Assembly: GCF_000313935.1 (NCBI RefSeq)
Contig: NZ_AMSS01000045.1
Span: forward strand, 62,001 to 126,000
Length of the DNA stretch: 64,000 nucleotides
DNA from: Acinetobacter sp. WC-141
Lineage (GTDB): Bacteria > Pseudomonadota > Gammaproteobacteria > Pseudomonadales > Moraxellaceae
Direction of reading: 5' to 3'
Shown: positions 15,525-24,519 of the stretch, piece by piece
Position numbering within the stretch: the first letter of the stretch is position 1
How the letters are laid out: each line of letters begins with the position of its first letter
The notes under the pieces: generated by a model
Databases searched by the model: none
Seen by the model: only the letters and a program-made list of their open reading frames with translations
What the model was told of the DNA's origin: nothing
Made by a program: the position numbers and the translations under genes

Positions 15525-17147
15525 ATGAATATCGTACAAGACAAAAATATGCTTCCTGATGATCAATGGATTGATGTGTGTGCACTCGATGACTTAACTC
15601 CAAACACTGGCGCGGGTGCACTAGTGGGCGGGCAAGCCGTGGCAATCTTCCGTGTTGGACATGAAAAACGTGTTTATGTGCTGAGCAATAAAGATCCGTT
15701 TAGCCAAGCCAACGTCATGAGCCGTGGAATTATCGGTGATTTACAAGGCGAACGTGTCATAGCATCGCCAATCTATAAACAACATTTCAGCTTAGCAACG
15801 GGCCGTTGTTTAGAAGATAAAGACCAAAAGCTTTTAGTTTACCCAAGCAAAATTGTAGATGGGCGTGTTTGGGTCAATGCGGTGCCACAAAAAACTTATA
15901 TTACCAATACGGGTGTGTCTCAAGACAAACTGAAATTGGTACTGATTGGTAACGGTTTAGCGGGGATGCGTTGCCTAGAAGATCTACTGGATATGGCACC
16001 CGATCGTTATGAAGTCACAGTGATTGGGGAGGAACCTTGGGGTAACTATAACCGTATTATGTTATCTCCGGTTTTATCAGGTGAAAAAACCATTGAAGAT
16101 ATTATGTTGCATCCACCGAAGTGGTATAGCGACAAAGGCATCAAGTTTATTGCAGGTGATAAAGCGGTAAAAATTGATCGTCCGCGTAAAGTGGTTTACA
16201 CCGAAAAAGAGCAAACAGTTGATTATGATCGTTTGATCTTGGCAACAGGTTCAGCACCGTTTATTCCACCAGTTCAAGGCGTTGACTTAAAAGGTGTTTT
16301 AACTTTCCGTGATATTTATGATGTTAACACCATGATTGAGTACTGCGGTTCAAAAACCAATGCAGTGGTAATTGGTGGTGGTTTACTGGGTTTAGAAGCA
16401 GCTTACGGTTTAAAACAACGCGGTATGAACGTGACCGTATTGCACTTAATGGACCGTATTATGGAGCGTCAACTCGACGGTCGTGCGAGCCAGTTACTGC
16501 GTCATAGCATTGAGCAAAAAGGCATTCACATCATTACCGAAGCGAATACAGAAGCTTTGGTGGGTGACGAAAATGGTCATGTGAAGCAAATTCGTTTGAA
16601 AGATGGCACAGTTTTAGAAGCCGATCTTGTAGTGTTTGCAGTGGGCATTCGTCCAAATATTGCTTTGGCACAAAGTGCTGGTTTACGTTGTAACCGTGGT
16701 GTGTTGGTCAATGACACCATGCAAACGTTTGACCCAAGTATTTATGCAGTGGGTGAGTGTATTGAACACCGTGGACAAACTTTTGGTTTGGTTGAACCAT
16801 TATGGGGCCAAGCTTTTATTTGCGCGACCCATTTAGCAGAACACGGCAGCTTAACTTTTAAAGCTCCGACCGTACCGACTCAGTTAAAGGTGAGTGGAGT
16901 CGATGTATTCTCTGCGGGTAACTTTGAGCCGAAAGATGATTATGAAGACATTATTCTGAACGATGAAAAACGCCAGATTTATAAGCGTATTATCATTCAA
17001 AGCGATCGAGTAATCGGTGCAGTACTGTTCGGTGATACTGAGGATGGCATGTGGTATGCAGAGTTGATTGCAGACCAAACACCTGTTTCTTCATTCAGAA
17101 ATAAACTGCTATTTGGTCGAGATTTTGCATTAAAAAATGCAGGCTAA
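15525..17147 (+). CDS. NirD small subunit fused to an FAD/NAD(P) oxidoreductase
   Basis: This 540-residue protein has two parts. Residues 1-125 resemble NirD, the Rieske-fold nitrite reductase small subunit (DDQWIDVCALDDL, GGQAVAIFRV, GDLQGERVIASPIYKQHF), and as in NirD the Rieske Cys/His ligands are missing. Residues 135-540 are a complete two-dinucleotide reductase (LIGNGLAGMRCLEDL, VVIGGGLLGLEAAYGL, VFAVGIRPN, AVGECIEHRG) related to the N-terminal half of NirB. NirD is normally a stand-alone protein of about 110 residues. The second half may act as the electron-donating reductase for NasA (a NasB/NasC role), since no other such gene is in the operon. It starts 14 bases after nirB. Confidence 0.85.
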   Translation: MNIVQDKNMLPDDQWIDVCALDDLTPNTGAGALVGGQAVAIFRVGHEKRVYVLSNKDPFSQANVMSRGIIGDLQGERVIASPIYKQHFSLATGRCLEDKDQKLLVYPSKIVDGRVWVNAVPQKTYITNTGVSQDKLKLVLIGNGLAGMRCLEDLLDMAPDRYEVTVIGEEPWGNYNRIMLSPVLSGEKTIEDIMLHPPKWYSDKGIKFIAGDKAVKIDRPRKVVYTEKEQTVDYDRLILATGSAPFIPPVQGVDLKGVLTFRDIYDVNTMIEYCGSKTNAVVIGGGLLGLEAAYGLKQRGMNVTVLHLMDRIMERQLDGRASQLLRHSIEQKGIHIITEANTEALVGDENGHVKQIRLKDGTVLEADLVVFAVGIRPNIALAQSAGLRCNRGVLVNDTMQTFDPSIYAVGECIEHRGQTFGLVEPLWGQAFICATHLAEHGSLTFKAPTVPTQLKVSGVDVFSAGNFEPKDDYEDIILNDEKRQIYKRIIIQSDRVIGAVLFGDTEDGMWYAELIADQTPVSSFRNKLLFGRDFALKNAG

Positions 17148-17165
17148 ATAGGGAAAGGAGCAGTT

Positions 17166-19946
17166 ATGAATAGTATTCCAAGCGTTGAAGTCGATAGCTC
17201 CGATCATGTTGCAATAACAATCAAAACAACATGTCCATATTGTGGGGTGGGCTGTGGTGTTAGCGTAAACGTCCAACAAAAACCTCAAGGACCTCTGGTA
17301 CAAGTTGAAGGGGATGCCGAGCATCCTTCCAACTTTGGACGCTTATGTATTAAAGGTAGCCGACTTGCGGATACTTTAGGGTTAGAAACACGTGTTTTAC
17401 AGCCGATGATGGGGCGCAAGGCCAATCGGACAGTAACAACGTGGGATGAGGCAATTAATAAGATCGCTGATAAATTCCAATCTTGTATTGATCAATATGG
17501 TCGTGACAGCATCGCCTTTTATGTATCAGGTCAGCTTTTGACTGAAGACTATTATGTGGTGAACAAGTTTGTAAAAGGCTATTTGGGTACTGCAAATATC
17601 GATACCAACTCACGCCTTTGCATGTCATCTGCTGTGGCAGGTCACAAACGTAGTTTCGGTGAAGATATTGTGCCTGCAAGTTATGAAGATTTTGAACATG
17701 CAGACATGGTGGTATTGGTTGGTTCTAATACTGCATGGTGCCATCCTGTACTTTATCAGCGGATCATGCAGGCTAAAAGCCAAAATCCAGATATGTTCGT
17801 GGTCGTGATTGACCCACGATTTACCAGTACCTGTGAACAAGCGGACTTGCATTTGCCGATTTTACCGGGCCAAGACGTGGCTTTATTTAATGGCTTATTT
17901 CAATATTTATATCGAAATGGCCATGCTGATCAGGTCTTTGTAGATGCCTATACCGAAGGCTTACAAGATGTTTTAACAAGTAGTCAGCAAGAAACTGATA
18001 TGGAATATGTGGCAAAGCGTACAGGAATTACGCTAGAGAAGTTACAGCAGTTTTTTAAGAAATTCGCTCAAACTGAAAAAGTAATCACTCTATTTTCAAT
18101 GGGTGTGAATCAATCAAGTCAAGGCGTAAGTAAAGCTAACAGCATAATTAACTGTCATTTACTGACAGGCAAAATTGGTAAGCTCGGCGCTGCACCATTT
18201 TCAATGACAGGTCAGCCCAATGCGATGGGTGGCCGAGAAGTGGGTGGCCTAGCCAATATGCTAGCGGCGCACATGGATTTAGATAATCCACTACATCAAA
18301 AAGTAGTGCAAACTTTTTGGGACAGCCCATTTATTGCGACTCAAGCTGGCTTAAAAGCTGTTGATTTGTTCCGTGCTGTTGAAGCTGGAAAAATTAAAGC
18401 CATTTGGATTATGGCAACCAATCCGGTGGTGAGTTTGCCAGATGCCGATCAAGTTAAACGTGCGTTAGAGAAGTGCGAACTGGTGGTGGTATCAGATATC
18501 TGTGCAGATACCGATACGACTGCTTACGCTGATGTGTTACTGCCAGCCTTAGGTTGGGGTGAAAAAGATGGAACTGTTACTAACTCTGAACGCCGTATTT
18601 CACGTCAGCGCGCATTTTTACCTGCGCCGGGTGAGGCAAAAGCAGACTGGTGGTCTGTTAGCCAAGTTGCGAAAAAATTGGGCTTTAATGGTTTTGACTT
18701 TGTGGGTGCAAGTGACATTTTTAATGAGCATGCGGCTTTGTCAGCACAAGATAATGTAGACATTGATTCGCGTGAAGAAAGTAATAATTTCCGTTATTTC
18801 AATCTGAAAGGGTTAATGAATCTAAGTGGTGCTGAGTACGATACTCTACAACCAGTGCAATGGCCAGTATGGGATAAAAACCAAGACGCTAAAGCTGTAC
18901 AACAACTCTTTGGCAACGGGCAGTTTAGTCATAAAAATGCCAAAGCGAAATTGATTCCGACTGTCGCAATCGATCCGGTCCATGCGGTTTCAGAAGACTA
19001 TCCACTTATTTTGAACACTGGGCGTATTCGTGACCAATGGCACACCATGACACGTACGGGTTTGTCATCAAATTTGACCAGTCATCGTGCCGAACCATTC
19101 TGTGAGATTCACCCAAGTGATGCCTTAAAATTTGGTGTACGTGATCAAGGCTTAGTCGAAGTCCGTTCGAAATGGGGCAGCTGTGTATTACGGGTGACAT
19201 TCTCATCGGGTGTACGCCGTGGGCAAATTTTTGCACCCATTCACTGGACTGAACAAGTTGCGTCCGATGCTCGTATTGGTAAAGTCGTTAACCCAGAGGT
19301 CGACGCTATTTCAGGTGAGCCTGAGTTTAAACATACACCTGTCACCATTCAGCCGTTCTATACCACTTGGCAAGGTGTGCTCTATGTACGTGAAGGGTAT
19401 GACTCCCATATCCAAGAATCGTTACACCACTGTGCATGGTGGACTAAGGTCAAAATGGTGAAAACTAACCGTTATGAACTTGCCGATCGCCAAACTTTTC
19501 ACGATACTCAAAAGAATCTGAAAAACTTTTTGCCATTTGCCGATGAAACATTTGAATGGTTAAGTATCGAAGATATCTCGTCACAACTGAGCCATAGTGT
19601 TATTTTGAAAGATGGCATTGTAATTGCAAGTCTATATATTGCACCGCCAGATTTATTGCCAGACCGTGATTGGGTTGCTAGTCTGTTTAAACGCGAACGT
19701 TTAAGTGCCTTGCATCGAAAAGCGTTACTGGCCGGCATGCCAATGTCTGCTACAAATAATGATGGGCCTTTAGTGTGTAGTTGTTTTAAAGTGGGTAAGA
19801 ATAAAATTATTGAAGCCATTAAAACGCAAAATATTACTCATGAAAAACAAGTTACTGCTTGTTTGAAAGCAGGTGGAAATTGTGGTTCATGTTTACCTGA
19901 AATCCGTGGCTTGATTAAAGCTTGCCAACAAGAGGTAGAAGTGTGA
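17166..19946 (+). CDS. nasA: Assimilatory nitrate reductase catalytic subunit NasA
   Basis: This 926-residue bis-MGD molybdoenzyme reduces nitrate to nitrite in the cytoplasm. The [4Fe-4S] cysteines are at the N terminus (CPYCGVGCGV and RLCIKG, about residues 22-60). The Mo-ligand region NSRLCMSSAVAG is near 145, and the molybdopterin-binding domain (NTGRIRDQWHTMTRTG) near 615. A BFD-like [2Fe-2S] domain (CSCFKVGK...CGSCLPEIRG) is fused at the C terminus, as in NasA of Klebsiella and pseudomonads. No signal peptide or Tat motif is present, as expected for the assimilatory enzyme. The stop overlaps the mobA start. Confidence 0.95.
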   Translation: MNSIPSVEVDSSDHVAITIKTTCPYCGVGCGVSVNVQQKPQGPLVQVEGDAEHPSNFGRLCIKGSRLADTLGLETRVLQPMMGRKANRTVTTWDEAINKIADKFQSCIDQYGRDSIAFYVSGQLLTEDYYVVNKFVKGYLGTANIDTNSRLCMSSAVAGHKRSFGEDIVPASYEDFEHADMVVLVGSNTAWCHPVLYQRIMQAKSQNPDMFVVVIDPRFTSTCEQADLHLPILPGQDVALFNGLFQYLYRNGHADQVFVDAYTEGLQDVLTSSQQETDMEYVAKRTGITLEKLQQFFKKFAQTEKVITLFSMGVNQSSQGVSKANSIINCHLLTGKIGKLGAAPFSMTGQPNAMGGREVGGLANMLAAHMDLDNPLHQKVVQTFWDSPFIATQAGLKAVDLFRAVEAGKIKAIWIMATNPVVSLPDADQVKRALEKCELVVVSDICADTDTTAYADVLLPALGWGEKDGTVTNSERRISRQRAFLPAPGEAKADWWSVSQVAKKLGFNGFDFVGASDIFNEHAALSAQDNVDIDSREESNNFRYFNLKGLMNLSGAEYDTLQPVQWPVWDKNQDAKAVQQLFGNGQFSHKNAKAKLIPTVAIDPVHAVSEDYPLILNTGRIRDQWHTMTRTGLSSNLTSHRAEPFCEIHPSDALKFGVRDQGLVEVRSKWGSCVLRVTFSSGVRRGQIFAPIHWTEQVASDARIGKVVNPEVDAISGEPEFKHTPVTIQPFYTTWQGVLYVREGYDSHIQESLHHCAWWTKVKMVKTNRYELADRQTFHDTQKNLKNFLPFADETFEWLSIEDISSQLSHSVILKDGIVIASLYIAPPDLLPDRDWVASLFKRERLSALHRKALLAGMPMSATNNDGPLVCSCFKVGKNKIIEAIKTQNITHEKQVTACLKAGGNCGSCLPEIRGLIKACQQEVEV

Positions 19947-20572
19947 ATAAGGGATATCCCGTAACTGATCTGGTTATTCTGGCGGGTGGACAAGCCCGCC
20001 GTATGAACGGTTTAAATAAGTTATTGCAGCAATTTGATGGTGAACCCCAACTTCTTAAAATTCACCAAAAATTAAAACCATCTGTGTCTAAAATTTGGGT
20101 TAATAGTCATCGCGACTATTCGATCTATCAAAGTATTGTGCCAGATATTAAATGTTTTCAAGATGATGCTTCTGGTTTTTTCGGTCCGCTTATGGGGATG
20201 AAAAGTGCATGGTCTCATGTACAAGCAGATTATGTTTTGTTTATTCCTTGTGATGTGACGTATGTGCCAACGCAAGTAGTTGCGAAATTACACAGTGCAC
20301 TTCGAAAAAATAAACAGGCTCAAGCAGCTTATGTTTCAATTAATGGAGATGCTTTGTATCCATTTTGCTTGTTAAAGCGTGAAAGCCTAAGCACGATAAC
20401 AGAGCAAATTGACAAACAACGATTAAGTTTAAAAGAATGCTTTAAGCTTTTACATGCACAAGTCGCCATATTTCAAAAACAAAATTTATTTTTCCATAGC
20501 ATCAACTCTCTAGATGAACTTCAGCAATATAAACAAATCAATGCCTTTAAAGAGATATTTACAGCAAGTTAA
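19943..20572 (+). CDS. mobA: Molybdenum cofactor guanylyltransferase MobA
   Basis: This is a 209-residue protein with the nucleotidyltransferase signature LVILAGGQARRMNGLNKLL at its N terminus and FFGPLMGMKSAW plus FIPCDVTYVP further on, as in MobA, which attaches GMP to molybdopterin to give MGD. I chose GTG 19943, which overlaps the nasA stop by four bases and has AGAGG 7 bases upstream; a TTG at 19922 is also in frame. Location at the end of the nitrate reductase operon matches the need of NasA for bis-MGD. Confidence 0.9.
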   Translation: MNKGYPVTDLVILAGGQARRMNGLNKLLQQFDGEPQLLKIHQKLKPSVSKIWVNSHRDYSIYQSIVPDIKCFQDDASGFFGPLMGMKSAWSHVQADYVLFIPCDVTYVPTQVVAKLHSALRKNKQAQAAYVSINGDALYPFCLLKRESLSTITEQIDKQRLSLKECFKLLHAQVAIFQKQNLFFHSINSLDELQQYKQINAFKEIFTAS

Positions 20573-20637
20573 AAAACTAGACTTTATCTATGTAGATATT
20601 CAACTGATGACCTAAACAAATTTTAAATGATGTGTTC

Positions 20638-20688
20638 TTGACTATTTATTATATAGGTTCTATTTTGGAACTTGATGTTTTAGTTCCA
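20638..20688 (+). promoter_or_regulatory. Sigma-70-like promoter with a symmetric element at the start site
   Basis: TTGACT (20638-20643), a 17-base spacer and TATTTT (20661-20666) resemble a sigma-70 promoter. It is followed at once by the perfect inverted repeat TGGAACT-N9-AGTTCCA (20666-20688), covering the expected start site. The repeat could be an operator or an RNA hairpin for the following gene. No matching repressor is encoded nearby. Confidence 0.45.
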
Positions 20689-20722
20689 TCTATATGCATA
20701 AAAATAAAGGGAGTCAATCGGA

Positions 20723-22996
20723 ATGGTAGAAGCGCTGAAGCAAAACAAAACGGATGTGACCGCATGTATTCTATGTTCAAGAAATTGCGGTTTAAGTGTT
20801 GAAATTAAAGATAATCAGTTTGTCAAAATTAAAGGCAATCCTGAACATCCATTTTCACAAGGCTACATTTGTCAAAAAGCCGCACGATTACAGCATTATC
20901 AGCAGCACGCAGATCGTTTGACTACACCTTTGAAACGTCAACCAGATGGCTCTTTTCAAGAAGTGAGTTGGGATGTGGCTATACAAGAAATTGCCGATCG
21001 ATTGGTTCAGATTAGAGATCATTTTGGGGGAACTGCTTTTGCTTCTGTTGGGGGCGGTGGTCAAGGCAATCATCTCGGTGCAGCATATGGCCGACAACTT
21101 TTGCTGGCCATGAAAAGTTATTATGCTTATAACTCTCTTGCTCAAGAAAAAACAGGTGATTTCTGGCTCAATGGGCGTTTGTTTGGAAGTCAGGCCTGCC
21201 ATACGACAGAAGATGTTGAACATGCGGATTATGTTCTTTTTATTGGGACAAACCCTTTTCAAGCACATGGTATTCCCAATGCACGAGATACGCTAAAACA
21301 TATTAAGAAAGATCCGAATCGGACCATGGTGGTGTTTGACCCGCGTGTTACCGAAACAGCTAAACAAGCAGATATCCATGTGCAGCTAAAACCCGGAACA
21401 GATGCTTTTTTAATGTCAGCTATGATTGCGATCATTATTAAGGAAAAGCTTTATGATGCAGCGTTCATTGAGCAACATACGCAAGGATTTGACGACGTAA
21501 AAACAGCATTTGGTCGTGTGCCGATTGAAGACTATATTGCCAAAGCAGATGTTCCGGTTGATTTGGTTTACCAAGTGGTTCGAGATTTTGCCAAGGCTAA
21601 AAGAGGCTGTGTACGTATCGATTTAGGCATTCAGCATACTTTAAATACGACATTAAACGGATATTTAGAAAAACTACTGTACTTACTGACTGGAAACTTT
21701 GGAAAGCAAGGTACCAATAATTTGCATACCATGTTTATTCCAATTTTGAGCGATACAGATGAAAGAAAGCCGAAATATCGACGTAGTGTTTACCATAAAA
21801 TGTTCCCGATTTCTGGATTCTTCCCGCCTAATATTTTGCCCGATGAAATATTAAAAGCAGGAGAAAAACGAATTCGCGCAGTTTTTGTGGATAGTTGTAA
21901 CCCGCTATTAACTTATCCTGATACACCTGCCTACGAAAAAGCATTTAAAGCATTAGACTTATTAGTTGTGGTCGATGTTGCTATGACAGAAACCGCGAGA
22001 CTAGCAGATTATATTTTACCGGCTCACACCCAGTTTGAAAAATGGGAATTTACCGGTTTTAACTTGGAATTCCCTAAGAACGGTTTTCACTTAAGACACC
22101 CGGTATTAAATGCTCAAGCGAATACTTTACCGGAAGCAGAAATTTATACGCGCTTACTTGAAGCCATGCAGGTAATTCCAAAAAGCTTTCCGCTTTTGGA
22201 AAAAATAGCTTCAGTCGACTCTAAAAAAACAGCCTATTTACCTTACTTGTCGGCATTAGGCCTTACTTTTGCACGCCATAAAAAATATATCCCTTTTGCC
22301 GCTTCGATTCTCTATCGGACTTTAGGTAAATATTTAGAAAACTCAGCTGCTTCAACGGCATTCTTATTACCATTGTCTATTCAATATGCTGTTTTACACA
22401 CCAAAGCAGTACGCCGTGCGGGTTACAAAGGTAATCCTTTAACTTTAGGCGTTCGGTTATTTGAACAAATTTTAAAGCAACGTTCAGGCGTAGTGTTATC
22501 ACAACACGAATATGATGAAATCTGGAAACTGGTTGCTTATAAAGATAAGAAAGTACGCCTTGCTATTCCCGAGATGTTAACTGAGCTAGCAAATTTAAAA
22601 AATCATCAGGTTAATGTTGAAGAGTTTCCTTTCATACTTTTGTCGGGGGAGCGCCGTAGCTATAACGCAAACCAAATTTACCGTGATCCTGCTTGGCGAA
22701 AAGTAGATGCTGAAGGGGCTTTACGAATTCATCCGGAGGATGCCCAAGCTTTAAGTGTAAGTGTCGGTGATCGACTCAACTGTATTTCGAAGCATGGGCA
22801 AATTCAGGTCAGCATAGATTTAGATGAAGGCATGCGAAAAGGAGTTGTGTCACTTCCACACGGCTATGGCATGCGCTTTCAAGGTGGAGAACCAATTGGG
22901 CCACAATTAAATCAACTGATTTCCGGTGATCATTGTGATCCTTTATCTAAAACGCCGTACCATAAATATGTACCCATCCGTTTAGAAAAGTGCTAG
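20723..22996 (+). CDS. Uncharacterised molybdopterin-dependent oxidoreductase
   Basis: This 757-residue member of the bis-MGD molybdoenzyme superfamily has N-terminal [4Fe-4S] cysteines CILCSRNC...GYICQKAARL (about residues 15-55). It also has molybdopterin domains (FIGTNPFQAHGIPNARDT, FDPRVTETAKQADIHV, VDSCNPLLTYPD) and a C-terminal dinucleotide-binding domain (LLSGERRSYNANQIYRDPAWR, LPHGYGMRFQGGEPIGPQLN). It lacks a signal peptide. Where NasA has its Mo-binding cysteine (NSRLCMSS), this protein reads NSLAQEKTG, so no obvious Cys, SeCys or Ser ligand is seen. It stands alone between mobA and the moa operon, with no electron-transfer partner. The substrate is unknown; formate or a nitrogen/sulfur oxide are guesses. 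Confidence 0.85.
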   Translation: MVEALKQNKTDVTACILCSRNCGLSVEIKDNQFVKIKGNPEHPFSQGYICQKAARLQHYQQHADRLTTPLKRQPDGSFQEVSWDVAIQEIADRLVQIRDHFGGTAFASVGGGGQGNHLGAAYGRQLLLAMKSYYAYNSLAQEKTGDFWLNGRLFGSQACHTTEDVEHADYVLFIGTNPFQAHGIPNARDTLKHIKKDPNRTMVVFDPRVTETAKQADIHVQLKPGTDAFLMSAMIAIIIKEKLYDAAFIEQHTQGFDDVKTAFGRVPIEDYIAKADVPVDLVYQVVRDFAKAKRGCVRIDLGIQHTLNTTLNGYLEKLLYLLTGNFGKQGTNNLHTMFIPILSDTDERKPKYRRSVYHKMFPISGFFPPNILPDEILKAGEKRIRAVFVDSCNPLLTYPDTPAYEKAFKALDLLVVVDVAMTETARLADYILPAHTQFEKWEFTGFNLEFPKNGFHLRHPVLNAQANTLPEAEIYTRLLEAMQVIPKSFPLLEKIASVDSKKTAYLPYLSALGLTFARHKKYIPFAASILYRTLGKYLENSAASTAFLLPLSIQYAVLHTKAVRRAGYKGNPLTLGVRLFEQILKQRSGVVLSQHEYDEIWKLVAYKDKKVRLAIPEMLTELANLKNHQVNVEEFPFILLSGERRSYNANQIYRDPAWRKVDAEGALRIHPEDAQALSVSVGDRLNCISKHGQIQVSIDLDEGMRKGVVSLPHGYGMRFQGGEPIGPQLNQLISGDHCDPLSKTPYHKYVPIRLEKC

Positions 22997-23025
22997 AAAT
23001 AATGTAGGGCAAATAAGAGATGGAA

Positions 23026-23074
23026 ACTGCACTAATTTTACACAGTTTTAAAATTACAGTTGAAGTAGTGCAGT
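23026..23074 (+). promoter_or_regulatory. Inverted ACTGCACTA/TAGTGCAGT half-sites upstream of moaA
   Basis: ACTGCACTA (23026-23034) and TAGTGCAGT (23066-23074) are perfect inverted copies. The GCAC and GTGC cores are 39 bases apart and about 47-95 bases upstream of the sigma-54 element. They resemble NtrC half-sites (TGCACTA/TGGTGCA). As RNA they could instead form a hairpin, but there is no T-run to make it a terminator. Confidence 0.5.
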
Positions 23075-23120
23075 AAAATCTATTAAAAAAACCTGAGAAG
23101 TTATGGATGATAAATAGAAT

Positions 23121-23136
23121 TGGAACAAATTTTGCA
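23121..23136 (+). promoter_or_regulatory. Sigma-54 promoter for the moaA operon
   Basis: TGGAACAAATTTTGCA matches TGGCAC-N5-TTGCA with one change and exact GG-N10-GC spacing (23122-23123 and 23134-23135). The predicted start near 23147 leaves an 80-base leader. It links cofactor synthesis to nitrogen control. Confidence 0.65.
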
Positions 23137-23226
23137 TAAGCAGAGCACTATTGGAGAGCAATTTGCTATTTTAATTGCCCATAAAAAGTGCCAGCAATAT
23201 TTGAACTGTTCTCGACATGAGTGCAA

Positions 23227-24261
23227 ATGATGAAACAATATCACTCTGAAACTGCGTCAATGCTTTTGCAAGATCAATATGGGCGCATCAAGCGGAAGTT
23301 ACGTATTTCAGTAACTGATCGCTGTAATTTTAAGTGTGTATATTGCATGCCTGAGCATCCTGAATGGTTAAATAAACAAGACTTGCTTAGTTTTGAAGCG
23401 CTTTTTCAATTTTGCTATTTTATGGTGCAGCAAGGTATTGAAAGTATCCGCATTACAGGCGGTGAACCATTAATGCGTCAAGGTGTTGTCCATTTCGTTC
23501 GTGATTTGCAAGCCTTAAAAGCATTAGGTTTAAAACGGATTTCAATGACCACCAATGGACACTATCTTGCTAAATACGCTAAGCAATTAAAAGATGCTGG
23601 ATTAGATGACCTAAATATTAGTTTAGACAGCCTTGATCCGATTCAATTTAAAGAGTTGACCAAGAAAAAATTAGAACCAGTTCTTGAGGGTATTCAAGCT
23701 GCAAAAGATGCAGGACTACCCTTTAAAATAAACTGCGTGTTAATGAAAAATAAAAATGACGATCAAATCCTACCGATGGTGAAGTGGTCGATCGATAACC
23801 ATATTCCTTTACGTTTCATTGAATTTATGCCACTTGATGGTGATGCACTCTGGTCAAATAAAGATGTGGTGAGTGAAGCAGAAATTTTACAGGCTTTACA
23901 ACCCCACTATTCAGTACAGGTTATCGAGCAGCAGCATGAACCCGCACGCCAATATTTGATTAACAAAAGCTACTCTCTAGGAATTATTTCCACAATTACT
24001 CATTCATTTTGCCATCAATGTGACCGTATACGACTAACCGCACAAGGTGAGTTATATAACTGTCTCTTTGCACCGCAAGGTTTAAATATTAAGCCTCAGC
24101 TTCAAGCATTGGTAAGTAATCAGTACATGCCAGAATACGATGTGTATATCCAAAATTTAAAGAATTTGGTTCATCCTTATATCTGGCACAAAGCCAAAGG
24201 TTTTCATGCCTTACAACATCAACAAACCCGTAAAATCAGCATGCATATGCTTGGGGGATAA
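23227..24261 (+). CDS. moaA: GTP 3',8-cyclase MoaA
   Basis: This radical-SAM enzyme of about 344 residues performs the first step of molybdopterin synthesis. The N-terminal cluster motif CNFKCVYCMPE (about residues 33-43), the GGEPLMR element and the C-terminal second cluster CHQCDRIRLTAQGELYNC are all present. It lacks the very C-terminal GG seen in many MoaA proteins only approximately: the last residues are MLGG, so the GG pair is kept. Starts are possible at GTG 23221, ATG 23227 and ATG 23230; no strong ribosome-binding site decides. It opens the operon moaA-moaD-moaE-moaCB-moeA. Confidence 0.93.
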   Translation: MMKQYHSETASMLLQDQYGRIKRKLRISVTDRCNFKCVYCMPEHPEWLNKQDLLSFEALFQFCYFMVQQGIESIRITGGEPLMRQGVVHFVRDLQALKALGLKRISMTTNGHYLAKYAKQLKDAGLDDLNISLDSLDPIQFKELTKKKLEPVLEGIQAAKDAGLPFKINCVLMKNKNDDQILPMVKWSIDNHIPLRFIEFMPLDGDALWSNKDVVSEAEILQALQPHYSVQVIEQQHEPARQYLINKSYSLGIISTITHSFCHQCDRIRLTAQGELYNCLFAPQGLNIKPQLQALVSNQYMPEYDVYIQNLKNLVHPYIWHKAKGFHALQHQQTRKISMHMLGG

Positions 24262-24516
24262 ATGCAACAATCTATCCAAATTAAAGTCGAAGCATTTGGT
24301 GCAATTGAAAAATTGCTTCCTCAAAATCTTTCGTTAGTTTGTCCTAACCAGATTTTGGTTAAGGATGTATTAGATGAAATTGTTTTATTACATCCGGAAT
24401 GTACAAAAGCCATGGAAAAATGTGCGTGTGCTATTGGCGATAATGTCATAACGAGACAATCTACCTTAAGTGAGCCATGCACTTTGGTTTTATTATCACC
24501 AGTTGCAGGGGGGTGA
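24262..24516 (+). CDS. moaD: Molybdopterin synthase small subunit MoaD
   Basis: This 84-residue ubiquitin-like sulfur carrier ends in SPVAGG, the C-terminal Gly-Gly that is thiocarboxylated and used by MoaE. It starts directly after the moaA stop and ends four bases before moaE. Length and fold pattern (beta-grasp, hydrophobic VLLSPVAGG end) are typical. Confidence 0.92.
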   Translation: MQQSIQIKVEAFGAIEKLLPQNLSLVCPNQILVKDVLDEIVLLHPECTKAMEKCACAIGDNVITRQSTLSEPCTLVLLSPVAGG

Positions 24517-24519
24517 ACC

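Noticed and set aside
23026..23074. Treating the ACTGCACTA/TAGTGCAGT repeat as the terminator of the orphan molybdoenzyme gene
   Set aside because: The arms are 31 bases apart and no T-run follows. The position relative to the sigma-54 element fits a binding site better.
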